Below the pieces are notes generated by a model. It was not told where the DNA came from, made no database searches, and saw nothing but the letters and a program-made list of their open reading frames with translations. Position numbers and translations under genes: made by a program. From Thereva unica (lineage: Eukaryota > Arthropoda > Insecta > Diptera > Therevidae), in NCBI GenBank assembly GCA_949987705.1, contig OX465285.1, positions 92,265,975-92,329,974 on the forward strand: 64,000 nucleotides of DNA, in the 5' to 3' direction. Shown in pieces: positions 13,035-24,267 of this stretch; positions within the stretch are counted from its first letter, which is position 1, and each line of letters begins with the position of its first letter.

Positions 13035-13470
13035 GATGATATCATCTAGAAATCATTGCCTTTACTCCTCCACCAACCCTTTAAGCCACCGTAGGAATGG
13101 AGCAGCCCTCAGCAAGTTTTACCACTATTAACATGGCGAGACCTCATACCTACACGGCAACTTTTTTCCTGCAACACAAGACTATCCAATTCGGATCAAC
13201 CACAAACGCTTCTGCCCTCCTCTTCGCGCACATTAGTAGGTCGTTTATAAATGCAAAATCCCGATTATAGAACTATCTTCCTCAATCGGTGTTTCCGGGC
13301 TCATATAACATCTCCGGGTTCAAACGCAAGTTTCATCGACATCAACTCACGGTCCCTCCAGACCCCTAAGCTATCCCTTCTCCTCTCTCCGTCAAATAAA
13401 GCACCATGACTTGAAGGACATGACAAACTAGTAGTACAAAGGGTGATTCCTAAGCTAGACGTTACCAAAT
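13035..13470 (+). pseudogene. 3' end of a CR1/Jockey-type LINE (copy 2)
   Basis: It matches the fragment at 59450-60030: PLSHRRNGAALSKFYHY in one frame, then frameshifted SSRPF.NAKSRL, the NLPQSVFPG/SYNISGFKRK region near 13280-13330, and the same 3' UTR (GTACAAAGGGTGATTCCTAA at 13436). Frameshifts and base changes show it is long dead. A further 3'-UTR scrap is present at about 13520-13570. Confidence 0.7.
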
Positions 13471-13609
13471 AAAAAAGAGATTAACCGCCATCTTCTCCAA
13501 CACCTACTCCCCCCCTAATCTATCCTATCTTTCTCTCTATCCTTCGAGCCTAGCTCACTACTAGACACTGCATCTACTATCATACAAAAAAAAACATTGG
13601 ACATCAGGC

Positions 13610-13700
13610 CAGCGGTCTGCAACCTATGGCACGCGTGTCACGAGATGGCACATAAGAAAATCCCTGGTGACACGAAGGCAATTCCAACATGTGGATTATA
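13610..13700 (+). mobile_element. hAT-like transposon terminus (fragment)
   Basis: CAGCGGTCTGCAACCTATGG at 13610-13629 followed by CACGCGTGTCACGAGATGGC resembles the CAG-G.TC-CAACCT-GGC-CGCG ends of hAT transposons. No matching right end or transposase is visible. The adjacent inverted-repeat element may have cut it off. Confidence 0.4.
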
Positions 13701-13724
13701 TTAAAATTATCAATACGTTACGAC

Positions 13725-14147
13725 CATTCACATACAGGTCGCCGGCAGGCCGTGACCTGAAGGTAACTCACATTGAGGCCAAGTATAATCACACCCTCAC
13801 CGGTCGCCATCTGGCTGGGGCCTGCAGTCCTGGAAAATTGATTAAAAGCTTGGTCACTGGGTATTTATCGTCAGCCCGGGCCTGAAGATCTGAACTTCTA
13901 TTCAGTCTGAAATTTTCGTTGAGGTTATGAAAATTTTAGCATTTGAACTAACAACCTGCTACTCTAAACTCTTCGCCTGTGTGCATAAAGATTCATGAGG
14001 TCACCTGCAATCCACGGCCTGTCAGACGGTTGCCTCAAATCCTTATCGCTCAGTCGGACTGAGTAATATATGTATGTCCTTCATCGGGCCCAGAATGCCG
14101 ACCTGGTCTGAAAGGCCACGGTCTGCCGGCGGCCTTTAGTTTCTATG
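13725..14147 (+). mobile_element. About 420-bp terminal-inverted-repeat element (family T1, copy 1)
   Basis: The left end CAGGTCGCCGGCAGGCCGTG (13735 on) pairs with the right end AGGCCACGGTCTGCCGGCGG (14113 on) as an imperfect inverted repeat of about 27-35 bp. Its inside aligns with copies at 17905-18110 (reverse) and 30955-31394, sharing TTTTCGTTGAGG, the (C)CACGGCCTGTCAG block and CAGTCNGACTGAGTAAT. No transposase frame, so it is non-autonomous. Confidence 0.65.
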
Positions 14148-14199
14148 TTGATCCCCAAAGTAGTAGTAATGAACGTCTAATTAATTTTTAGTCGCACCC

Positions 14200-17100
14200 T
14201 TAATGTGCAGTAGTTTTAATTATATGTTTTGTGGCACGCCAATGCATTCAGGCTGCCGACCTCTGCCATAGGCCATTTTTCTCCCTTGCTTTTGCAGACG
14301 TCATTGTTTTTACGTGCAACCTTACGGTTGTTGTTTGGTGGTTTTACAGGACAGCAGCCATCAAAAGCTTCCACGATCGCATGGGGCGCTGCTTTCATGG
14401 TTTTTTGAAGTAATTATCGCTATTGATCAGTAGATGGAGCCACTCTTCTGGCATAGGCTGAGAATGTGTATATTTTCAAGGGTCTGGATATAATATTCAA
14501 AGAAGTATGAGGTGCATTTCTTTTGGCTCCCAAGGTGTATATTTCCAGGGCCAGTGGATTTGTTAACATCAAGCTTAAGAATTCTGAAGAAGACCCTGCT
14601 CATTAAGGATGGGCAACAGTTGGCAGCTGGAGCATTTCTCGATTGTGGATTTACAGGGGTTTGTTAGTTTGATATATTCTCGATGACTACTGTTGAACAA
14701 TGTTCTAAAATTCACTTCTGTATACTTTTGCTATATTGATTTTAGGAAACGTTGTACTGTCAGCTGTTCGACGACTACAAGCTGCTATTGATTTTTAGGA
14801 CATCACCATCGGTTGTTCAAAATAGATGGGTCCATTTCTGTGTTCTTGTTTCCACATAAAAAAAGAAAATCGATCCTTGCCCGTCGTGAAATATTCAGTT
14901 TTCAAGGAAATAGTATTTTGCAGACGTTGGACATTATACGAAAGCCTGCTAATATTGGATTTTCGTTTCTACATTGTTTTTGCAACGTTTGTTTCAAAGT
15001 CGAACTTCTGCAACTTAATCCTTTAATCTGTTTTGAAATAATAATGTTTCCTTCTGCAGTCTATACTCCTTTATAACCCCTCCTATAGAACAGTACCACA
15101 TACTTAGCATATCCTTTATATATACTGTCATAAAGTCCTTGACACAGATGTCGTTATTCAAAATACATTTCAATTCCCAATAAAGAACTTTTGAAACTTT
15201 CTTTTCTACCACAACAACTTCTATGCATATTTTATCTTCTCTTGTCGCATAATAGAAAACCGACTTTCAGGAAGAAATCAAGATTTTATCTCCTTGAGCA
15301 TTTTTGTAGCGCAACCAACAATTTGGTTTCGCAATGATGAGTATTAAATCAAAAAAAAAAAAATAAATAAATAAAAATAAAATAAATAAATAAAATTGTG
15401 AATTAGCATAGAAAATGAGACACAGCCCGGCAAATCGGCAATTCGGTTCAGCCTATTAAATTTTTACCAAGAAAAGAATGAATTGGAAAACAGGAGGCTA
15501 TAAATAATACTGAATATATAAACAAACAGTGGTAAGGGTAAGTGTCCTTGAGAATTACAACCTTATTCATGTTTCATTCAATTACACAAATTGCGTTGTC
15601 ATTGTGTTCGTTTACATATACAAAATATCATCATCACGTGCTGTTCCTTTTCTTTTTTGGTTTGGTTGCCATATATACATATACAAACATACACGAAGGA
15701 CTTTCCTTTCATATAATTTTGTAAAATTTTTGTTATGGTGATTATGTATGTATGTATTTGTGTGTGTTACGAACAAGGGAAGGTTTTTGTGGTTACTGGC
15801 TGAAAATTTTTGGAGAGATCCTTAGATGTGGCGACAATAAAGTATGACAAGGAATACCATAAAATTTCTCTTAATTTAAGCAATTTGTTATAAAGCCACG
15901 TTAATTATTTTAACAACAACAAAAACATACAAAAACAAAAATGGGAGAGAGAGGAGAATTAAATTTCAAAAGTATTTTTTTTTTTGTGTATATCCTTGTG
16001 CTTAAGGATTGTTTATATTCAAATTCCTGCTGCCTTAAATTCTTGTAAAAAAAAAGAAATACGAAAAGAAATCAATAAGTCTACAAAAACCGGCCTTCAC
16101 CAAGTTCTTTTCTTTTGTAAAATAAAATATATCTACATATGTATATGTGTGTGTGTATTAAAAGAAAAAAAAAAGGAAACATTTGTCCTTGTCACAAGTG
16201 TAAATGGAAATAAAAATTGACCTTATTTAAGGATAACTTATCCCCAGCGAGAGCACACACTTTAGTCAAAATGTATGAACAAATCTGTACAACGGAAAAA
16301 TGCCTTCACTTTAGCATATCCTTCTTAGAAAAATCTTTGTTTAATCCATAAGTTTAACCAAAGTCCTTTTCTTTCTAGGATATTTTCTAAGCTTTCTCAA
16401 TTTTCCTCTGCCTTTAGCTTTACTTTATTGCAATCTTATCCCTTTTTGGTGGAAATTCCTTATTCTTTTTGTTGTTGTTGGGGGGTACATTCCCTCCGCT
16501 GCTGCTGCTTTCCGGTTCGTTCTTCTATTATTACTTTTTTTTTTGATTACCCTGTGTGGGTCCACTTAAATTCCAATTCCAGTTGAACTGAAAAATTAAC
16601 TGATTCTGAGCATCTGGAATACCCAAGGACGAGAGAAGGATGAAAATCTGTTAAAATGGATGATGGCGCCGAGGCTGGATTTTGGATGGGGTGGACGGAC
16701 AAACTCGGAGGGGGGTTGGGGGTAGATTGTGTGAAATGGAGAGATCATGAGGCGTTTTAAGGCTAAAATAATGCTTCCCGGGGAATTCTATGTATGGGAA
16801 GAAGGTATTACAAGAAAATCGTCTTCAGTCTTGAATATCAGAAACGAACTCGTGAACAAATGGGTAGCTAAGAAGGATTCAAGAAGGATTAAGGCTAGTC
16901 TCGTCCTCTATAAGAAATATATATATAAGAAAAAGCTAATCTTGAAGTTCTTTTTTTTTCCAAAGTGTTAGAAGAAGGTTGAGTGCAAATTCTTCCTCTT
17001 TTTTTATATATACATACATACAAACATACATACATACATAACCATCGATTTCTACTAACCTAACCCCCCCCAAAAAAAAGAAAGCTTTAAAATCTCTCAA

Positions 17101-17890
17101 GTGAAATTGCGGCTATGTTAGAGGGATTGAAGAAGCTGGACGAGCTGAGCTGAGCTGGATTGGGGGTAGTGACTAGGGGGTGTGATTTTTCTTTGTTGAA
17201 AGCTTTCAAGAAAAGATATCCGCTATCCTGATGGAGATATATTACCAAGTACTTGGGCTATGATACTCTGTTTATTTCTGCTCAAATAGCAGGGATCTTA
17301 CTTAAAACAATCCACAAGCAAGGACCTTTATGGAAGGTGCTGAGATGAGGATGCTTTTCAAGGATTATAAAAAAATAAAAAAATAAAATGAAAAAAATCT
17401 AAAAAAAAAAAAAATAAAAAAAAAATATCAAATAGAACGAATTTCTTAAAGTACCCTCAACTTTATTATAAATTGCTTTTTTATTCTCAGTTATACTTTG
17501 TTATACTTGTAAGTCTTCAAGGATATCTTTGGATTTTTTTGTTGGTGTTGTTGAAATGATGAAATTAATAATTGCCACTTTCTTTCGTTATTATTCATAC
17601 TTTTGTTTCACCCTGGAGCTGTAATTGTAAAGGATTATTCCTTTTTTTATCCTTTTTTTTTTTGAAAATTAATTGACTTTTATATTAATTAAATTTGAAG
17701 AAAAAATTCGGAGATCTCGGAACCCTTAAAAGAAATGAAACTTCACAAAAAAATCCCTTGCTCTATCCCATATGTATAGCTGGTGTCGGAGCAAGGACTA
17801 CGCTATTAACCCACAAAAAACTGTCAGTGTACCATTTACTAATAGAAGGAAGGTAAATTTTAAACCTCCTTCTGTAGATGGTAAAAGAAA
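14200..17890. other. AT-rich non-coding DNA with microsatellites
   Basis: No gene is recognised. There are A-rich and (AAAT)n runs at 15350-15394, (TACA)n at 16999-17041, and an A-rich stretch at 17368-17430. The short frames lack any known motif. Confidence 0.55.
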
Positions 17891-17904
17891 GGATTTTTCA
17901 GAGG

Positions 17905-18110
17905 AAGCCAGGTCGGAAGATACTGCCCGATGAAGACCATACATCACTTAGTCTGACTGACGGATGAGGACTTAAGATATCCGCCTGACAGGCCGTGGAC
18001 TGCAGTTCACCTTATACACACAAGCGAATAAGACAGTTTAACGAAGCAGGCTGTGAATTCAAGTGTAAAAATCTTCATGGCCTAAACGAAAATTTCAGAT
18101 CAGGACCGTA
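17905..18110 (-). mobile_element. Family T1 inverted-repeat element, partial copy
   Basis: The reverse complement aligns with 13900-14110 and 31160-31350 (TTTTCGTTTAGGCCATGAAG, then CCACGGCCTGTCAGGCGG, then CAGTCAGACTAAGTGATGTA). The terminal inverted repeats are not clearly kept. It abuts the LINE fragment that follows. Confidence 0.6.
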
Positions 18111-18129
18111 TTTACATGTCCATTCAATT

Positions 18130-19029
18130 TGGACTCAATATCGCTTAACAACTAGGTGTAACCTTGGCTCAAAACCTCTCCTGAGAAGCCCAGATTGAGA
18201 GAGTGACTGCCAAAGCAGTTTTATCTCTCCAAATCTGTCGTCACTTTGTCAAGAAGAATTTGGACCTCAAGCCGAGATTGATGCTTAGGTTATATACGAC
18301 GATCATAAGGCCCATGGTCAAGTAGGCATCCATTGCATGGTGGGTCAAGACCAAACAAAAATTGCCCCAGGTGCAAAAACTGAGCTGCCTTGCTATCTTC
18401 TTCTTTAACGGCTCTACAACCGGGATCTGGTCCTGGCCTCTCACAACTGTCCTCTCCACCGGTCCCGATTCTAAGCCGATGTCATCCAGTTTGGCATCCT
18501 TAAGCTCTGAGGGTCCTGGTTATCGCCATCCTTCCTCTCCCTTGTTGTCGCACCCCATAGGTCTTACTGCAGAGAGAGAGAGTCTTGCTATCACGGGAGC
18601 TAAAAGCACCTGTCAAACTGCAGCTATGGAGGCCCTACTGAACCTTCCTCCGCTTCACTTATCGATTCTCAAGGAGGTAAACCTGGAACCAATGCTATCA
18701 TTGTCCCATACCATTCCTGCCATCCTGGACTTCGACAAACCGTTTTTGATGGTTATCCGAAGTAGGTCAGAAAGGCAACACGGCAGGCCTTTTTTTCAGA
18801 GGAAGCACGGCCTTTTTGTATACGGATGGTTTCAAAACTCTCAATGGTATACGACTACTGCATATATGAACCAAGGAGTAAAATATCCATGACTCTGGGC
18901 ACTTCCCCCACTGTTTTTCAAGTTGAGGTATTCGCCATCCAGGTTTGTGTGCAGACTTGTATTAATACAGCTCCTAACTCTAACTTCGTCATTCTCTCCG
19001 TCAGTCAACCAGCTCTGTTGGCCATTTAA
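18130..19029 (+). pseudogene. Non-LTR retrotransposon fragment, interrupted by an insertion
   Basis: Plus-strand frames give the RT end (AQIERVTAKAVLSLQICRHF, DLKPRLMLRLYTTIIRPMV), then LSCLAI / TGAKSTCQTAAMEALLNLPP across an insert, then RNase H (VFQVEVFAIQV, SVSQPALLAI). Removing the insert joins the frame at LSCLAI-TGAKS. In the RNase H part the first Asp motif reads VYGW and the SDSQ motif reads SVSQ, so two catalytic aspartates appear lost, while the Glu in VEVFAI is kept. Dead copy of the family also at 2077, 9041 and 50170. Confidence 0.75.
18389..18592 (-). mobile_element. 186-bp retroposon insertion with 9-bp target duplication
   Basis: CTTGCTATC occurs exactly at 18389-18397 and 18584-18592, bracketing 186 bp that interrupts a LINE frame. 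Read on the minus strand the insert ends in GAAGAAGAA-like sequence after GATCCCGGTTGTAGAGCCG, as expected for a retroposon 3' tail. It also reads VERTVVRGQDQIPVVEPLKKK, which could be a LINE C-terminus. It is either a 5'-truncated LINE or a SINE borrowing a LINE tail. Confidence 0.75.
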
Positions 19030-19069
19030 TTACAAAAGGGGACATAAAAGAGTGTCCTGGATTGCCTCT

Positions 19070-19318
19070 GATATCTAAAACCCCTCAGCTGGAGCAACAA
19101 TACTATGTTTCCATGCAGAGTTTACCCCGAGTTTATTCAGATTAAGCGCCCATAGAAACGGGGTTGAGTAAAGTTTCGTCTGGTTTCGTCGACTTTTCTT
19201 AGATTTAACGAAACTTTACTCAACCCCGTTTACATGGGCGCTTAATCTGAATAAACTCAGGGTAAACTCTGCATGGAAACACAGTAATTGTTGCTCCAGC
19301 TGAGGGGTTTCAGATATC
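19070..19318. mobile_element. Foldback (hairpin) element
   Basis: Two arms of about 110 bp are near-perfect inverse copies (GATATCTAAAACCCCTCAGC on the left; reverse of GCTGAGGGGTTTCAGATATC on the right). They are separated by a loop of about 28 bases (19180-19207, CTGGTTTCGTCGACTTTTC). There is no coding capacity. A partial relative with the loop and one arm lies at 22058-22138. Confidence 0.8.
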
Positions 19319-19339
19319 GGTTAAGCTGGGTTTTAAATT

Positions 19340-20880
19340 TGTGTGTGTACACAAGTAGAACATCCTTTTTTTCAATTAACAAATAGTGTGGTATCATGAT
19401 ATGAGAAACTGAATTGAAACGGCGAAATATGGGTTAAAATAATTTCACTATCTTCAAAATTGTTCTATTTGATATATTAAAGGCTACATTTACCGAGAAA
19501 GAACCTTAGCCGATTGCATACCGGGGGTAAGATCGTCAGTCAGACGGCTATTTAAATTATTCGGCGGGCATGGTCGTGCAAAATTTGGCAGAAATCTCCG
19601 ATGACATCCGCGAGATCAAAGCTATGTTAAAAGTTTTAAATCTATAAAACCAAATGCCGGAAACTGTTAAAGAACAAAAAGAAATTCAATAAGTAATTAT
19701 GTCAATAGTCTTGAATAAAAACGAAAGACAACAGCGAAAAAAAAAATTTAAATTTCAATTAAAATAAAAATAGAACTTCCTTGCTTCTTAGGGAGTGTCA
19801 TTATAAACAAAGATTTCCTTAGTTAAAAAAAAAAGGGAGAATACATTTTCTTTTTTACTTCAAATTGAAATTACAGTCAAAGTGTTTCTATTTATATTTT
19901 TTTTTCTTCTTGGGAACAATTATCATTATGAATTCAAATTGATTTCTTGGGAGGAATATTCCAGAAAAAAAAACAATTTTTTTCGCTTTAATTCATCAAC
20001 GAAAATTTCTCCTTCAAGTGAAATTTCTTACCCTCTTTTTTTCCGTGAGTTCTTGGTACTTCTCCCTCTTTAGTACTAGTAGGGGGTGGTTTTTGTTTCT
20101 CTACATTGAGAAAAGTTTGTCGGTTTGTTTTTTTTGTTTATATTTAAAAGAAGAAAAGCTGATGATTTAGAGAATTTCCCATTCATTCCCCTCTCACAGT
20201 TTTTTTGATATCTTAAAAATGGAGAAAGGTCGCCTCTCGAATACCTGTCCGGAAATTTTAATCGTGAAAGTTTGTTAACTACCTATCGTCTAAGTGTGAT
20301 CTCTGGTTAAGGTAACACAAAAAAAAAAAAAAAAATACGGTGTGTCGCGCGCAGTTCTGTCTTTCATCTGATGGTGGTGGGTTTTAACAATAACAACAAC
20401 AACAACAACCAAAAAAAAAATACAACCTTGAAAGGAAAAATTTCCGATAATGAAAATTTTCTCAACTTTTCCACAAGGACCAAGTATAAGAGAGAGAAAG
20501 CTTTAGGGGGTATTTTTCCCTAGTATATACATCTGAAGCACTCTTTAAGGGTAGGTGTTTCGGATTTATCCCCATCAATTAAAAGTTTCTTGTTAAATGC
20601 CTTTGACAGCTTTAAAGCTCAAGGAAATTGAAGTCCTGTCGGGGTTTTAATAATAATAATAATAATAGTGTGTAGGCGTTTGCTTCGTTCACTGGATCCT
20701 GGAAAAAGAAATCTTACAACAGGGAAAAAAAAGCGAAATGAATTTTCCCCGATGTTCTTAGAAAATGTTAAGAGGAGAATTTTCATATTTTCCCTTTTTG
20801 GTGGAAAGTTATAAGCTTCAAGGATTTTGTAAAATAATGAAAATACTCCAAGGATGAAATACGGGGAATGTATAATTTTT
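19340..20880. other. AT-rich non-coding DNA
   Basis: A 25-codon frame at 19570-19647 (MVVQNLAEISDDIREIKAML and on, then stop) looks like a protein C-terminus, possibly from a transposable element, but its family is unclear. Simple repeats are (AAC)n at 20391-20410 and (TAA)n at 20649-20668. Nothing else is recognised. Confidence 0.45.
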
Positions 20881-20883
20881 TGA

Positions 20884-21100
20884 AGTGAAACTTCTATAGC
20901 TGTGTGTATACGGCGGTTCAGAATGGGAAATTAAAACAGATGTAACAAAAACGTAACGTCACGTAACATAACGATCTAAATGAAATCGTAGTGAAACTTC
21001 TGTAGCCGTGCCATTTCATAATGACGAGTAAATCCGATGTAACAGAAATGTAACGCAACGTAACGAAAAGATTTTAGAATGCTTCGTGAATCAATACAGA
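20884..21100. repeat. Two-copy tandem duplication of about 106 bp
   Basis: AGTGAAACTTCTATAGCTGTG starts at 20884 and its near copy AGTGAAACTTCTGTAGCCGTG at 20990. Each is followed by a segment with several ACGTAAC/TGTAACA words. A third, more distant match begins near 21717. Confidence 0.6.
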
Positions 21101-21317
21101 CTTGCACAAATTATTCAAGTAAAGCACAAAGCGGTATTAGTAATACGGGAAATTCGTACCATCTCCTCTTGGTGGTGACCCTGGATAACCAACTAATCGA
21201 TCACTCCACCGCAGATCCGCAGTTAAAGGTTTGGTAAGGATATTGAAAAATTGGTCAGCCGTTAGATTTTCACTGTCCACTAGGAAGCTTGGTATAGTTT
21301 TTGTTAGAGATAAGATT

Positions 21318-21402
21318 AGTTAGGGGGTCTCGGTAGGTCTCGTCTAGCTACCATCCCAGAGGTACCGGATTCAAATCCCGGCTAGCCCCACGGTCCTTCG
21401 CC
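21318..21402 (+). mobile_element. tRNA-like sequence, probable SINE head or tRNA pseudogene
   Basis: The stretch has a GGGG 5' end, CTACCATCCCAGAGG in the anticodon-arm position, and CCGGATTCAAATCCCGG resembling a T arm and Pol III B box, then GCCCCA. The acceptor and T stems have mismatches, so a working tRNA is unlikely. A related sequence lies at 50078-50144. Confidence 0.45.
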
Positions 21403-22039
21403 TTTTCCACTTTCCCACTTACATAACTTTCCTTCTTTCTTCTTCCCTCTTTACATTCCTGATTCCTCCTGTCATAGCCATCCTTTGGCCTTCCCCGCTC
21501 CACCAAAGCGCATGTCATCGGTTGGTTGATGAGATTCAACTCGTTGCAGAAGGCATAACACTTCAGCGAGTTGTTTCTCGATGCCTCGGTTTAAAAGTCG
21601 CGACAGTGATGGTTGGGAGTAGGTGGACTATAAAATAACACGGTAATTTTTTAATCTAGACGTTACTAAAAGGAAAAGGAGAATAGAAGATGAATGTCTC
21701 AATGAAATCGTGCTGATTGAAGTGAAACTTCTTTGGATGCGCTCGAAGTAAAATTACAAGGCCACAGCTGGCCACTTTTCACCTCTCCCTGTGGTAAACT
21801 TGATTGCATGCGATTTGTATAAATAAGTGAGACAGATGGACGACCCGATTCTTGTTGGCACACTGTTAAGCTACGGAAAGGTTCCAGACCGACAAATGTG
21901 GAGCTTGTCTCTGCTGTAGCCAGATCGTCAACATTTCATTACCAATGTGACCTTCGTGGCTCGGAATCCGAATCAGGGTAACATTTACCGTGCTTCAATA
22001 AGCCGAGGTAAAAGATACTCAAACACACACAAAGGCAAA

Positions 22040-22138
22040 ACCCAGCTTAACCGGACTGGTTTCGTCGACTTTTTTTTGGATTTAAGGAAAATTTACTCAA
22101 CCCCGTTTCCATGGGCGCTTAATCTGAGTCAACTCAGG
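22040..22138. mobile_element. Partial copy of the foldback element
   Basis: CTGGTTTCGTCGAC and ACTCAACCCCGTTTCCATGG, then GCGCTTAATCTGAGT, repeat the loop and right arm of the 19070-19318 element. The left arm is missing. The junction with a LINE scrap (22139-22172, reverse copy of 18905-18945) shows this is a mosaic of insertions. Confidence 0.65.
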
Positions 22139-22172
22139 GTAAACCTGGATGGCGAATATCTCAACTTGAAAA

Positions 22173-22445
22173 ACTGCTCTTCTTCTTCTTTAAACTCCTT
22201 TAATCCCTCATGGGACATAGGGCGGAAACTGTTGCCCTCCAGCGGACTCTGTTTTGCGCGACAGCTCTTAGCTCCGACCAGGATCTCCCAGTTGTTGCGG
22301 CTTCTTCTAGTAAGGTTCTCCTCCACGTTGTTCTAGGTCTGAAAAACTGTGGTAGTGCCATATAGGGGTTGTCGGTTTTTAAGACCCGCTGCGCAAGTTC
22401 GAGGGAATTGGTGTACTGAACCTCAATTTTATCCGCAGTTCCCAT
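22173..22445 (-). pseudogene. C-terminal end of an RTE/CR1-like LINE
   Basis: The minus frame reads TTWRRTLLEEAATTGRSWSE, then AVAQNRVRWRATVSALCP and a stop. This is the typical C-terminus of LINE ORF2 proteins (W.EL...A.NR.RWR..V.ALCP). The 3' tail is (AAG)n-like, next to the gene-strand run CTTCTTCTTC at 22178-22187. Only the last 80 residues remain. Confidence 0.7.
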
Positions 22446-22479
22446 ACATTTTCACATATTGAACTCAGGAAAAATCTAG

Positions 22480-24265
22480 CTTGAGTTTGCCCAACAGAAC
22501 ATGAAATTGAGGTTGACAGTGAACTTTTGCATTTTCAACTTCTGGCGAAAAAGCACCAACAATTTCAAGCACGAACTGAACATGCCATCCCGCGAAACCA
22601 CTTATGCGAATTGAACTGAAATTTATTGAACTGAGGCTGGTGAAGCCGGGGTCACGGTTAGATAACTATTTATCTCAGGTAAATACAGACACCTAATTTT
22701 GATCTATAATAAAATCACATGTAATTTGTGTTTCGTTTAATGAAAATTGACTGGTGATTATCAAAAAAGAGCTTCTATTAATTTGTTTTGATTTATTTCA
22801 TTTATTTTCAAGCAATATTGCTGACTGTCAACAATTATAACCCAAATCAAGTCTTAATTAAAATATTGCGTTGAATGATAAGAAAAGACTAAAATAAACC
22901 CAAAAACGTCATTTTATTTTGATGTGATTAATTGAAAGATTATCTTTGCAGTCACTTCATTTGAGCTTGAATTTTTACATTTTTCAGTAATAGAACGATG
23001 TTCGTGGGACTTGTGTTCTTAGTTAGCTTAGCAGTCACTTGAATTAATAATTATTGTTTTACTCTTTAAAACAATTTGTAAAAATTAAATAAATTTTAAT
23101 AGTTTTATTTAGTAAGATCTATATCTGATAAATACACTGGGTGTTGTACACACACAAAATGTAAATTTTAGTGGTTATTTCAATTTAGAAAAATCGAGTT
23201 GCGTGGACTGTGAATTTTAATGATGCTGATCCACTAATGCATTACAGTGACTAACCATCACAGGGAATCAATAATTAGTTTTACGTTAAGTTTTATAAAT
23301 TTTGTGTGGTTATTGTTAATTTTGTGGTAGTTTTATTTTGTTCAGTCTAAAGCAGAACATTATTTGCGGTTTAATCAGTTTTATAGGATTCAATTTTAAT
23401 AAGAATTTGTCTGAATGTCAGATAGTGGCTCTGCAAAAGGTTGTATGTTAATAAAAAGAACTACGAAAAGTATGACTATTAATTCGAATTCATTTTAATT
23501 TGATTGTAATTTCAATTTGATAAAATTTTCTCCCCTGTTTTTAACTAAAGAAATCATTTTTGTTTATATGACTCTATTTAAGACATTAATTTTGATTTTA
23601 ATTTAAATTTATTTTTATCTGCTAACTTTCATTTTTCCAGAAGAATATTGACACATTTACTCACTGAATTTCTTTCTATTTCTTCTTTGCAGTTTTCAAG
23701 CAATACAGGAATAAATATGTAAGTATTGATCTACATACATATATTTCCAAGTTTATTTATACCCTTAAGATCGATCTTTATAATTTCACTATACATATAA
23801 ATACCTCAGAATTCGTCAAGGTTTTTCTCGAAACGTGCTAGATCTATATGATAATTTACAATTTAATATAGTTTCCAAAATTCTTTAAGGTGTCAACGCA
23901 GACGTAGTTGTAGTTTCCAGTTTTTACCAGTAACTTATCACTTCCATAGAAAACATGGGAGTCTTTTGATGCTTTTGAAGAGGCTGGTAGGAGTGGTCAT
24001 AATAAAGCTATAGCAAAAAGCTAAATCGTAGTGAATTTTTGGTTTCTTGCAATTCCATGTTTATTTCATTCTCGTTAAATTCCGACTTGGAACACTTTTG
24101 TCGGTAAATACCTCCACAAAAAGCTTATTACTTACGGAAGCTTTTCTCCCATTGTAATCGGGCCTTTATGCCTGAAGCGGAAGTTAAAGTTTTATTTATT
24201 TTTTTTTTTTATGTGGTAGTTCTAAGCTCAGGAGTCACCCTTTGTACCTTAGTTAATCGCATAAA
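22480..24265. other. AT-rich non-coding DNA holding a candidate microexon
   Basis: Very AT-rich, with many TTTAATT words between 22700 and 23640, consistent with intron or intergenic DNA. The one notable signal is the splice-site pair at 23693-23718, listed separately. No other gene or repeat is recognised. Confidence 0.5.
23693..23718 (+). other. Candidate 26-nt microexon
   Basis: A long pyrimidine tract ending TTCTTCTTTGCAG (23680-23692) is followed after 26 bases by GTAAGTATT (23719-23727), close to an ideal donor. The exon would be TTTTCAAGCAATACAGGAAT plus AAATAT. Two of its three frames lack a stop. The host transcript is unknown; a non-coding exon of the kekkon gene 22 kb downstream is one option. 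Chance occurrence in AT-rich DNA remains possible. Confidence 0.35.
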
Positions 24266-24267
24266 CG

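Noticed and set aside
21318..21402. Functional tRNA gene
   Set aside because: Acceptor and T stems mismatch and the T-loop start is altered, so it is listed only as tRNA-like.
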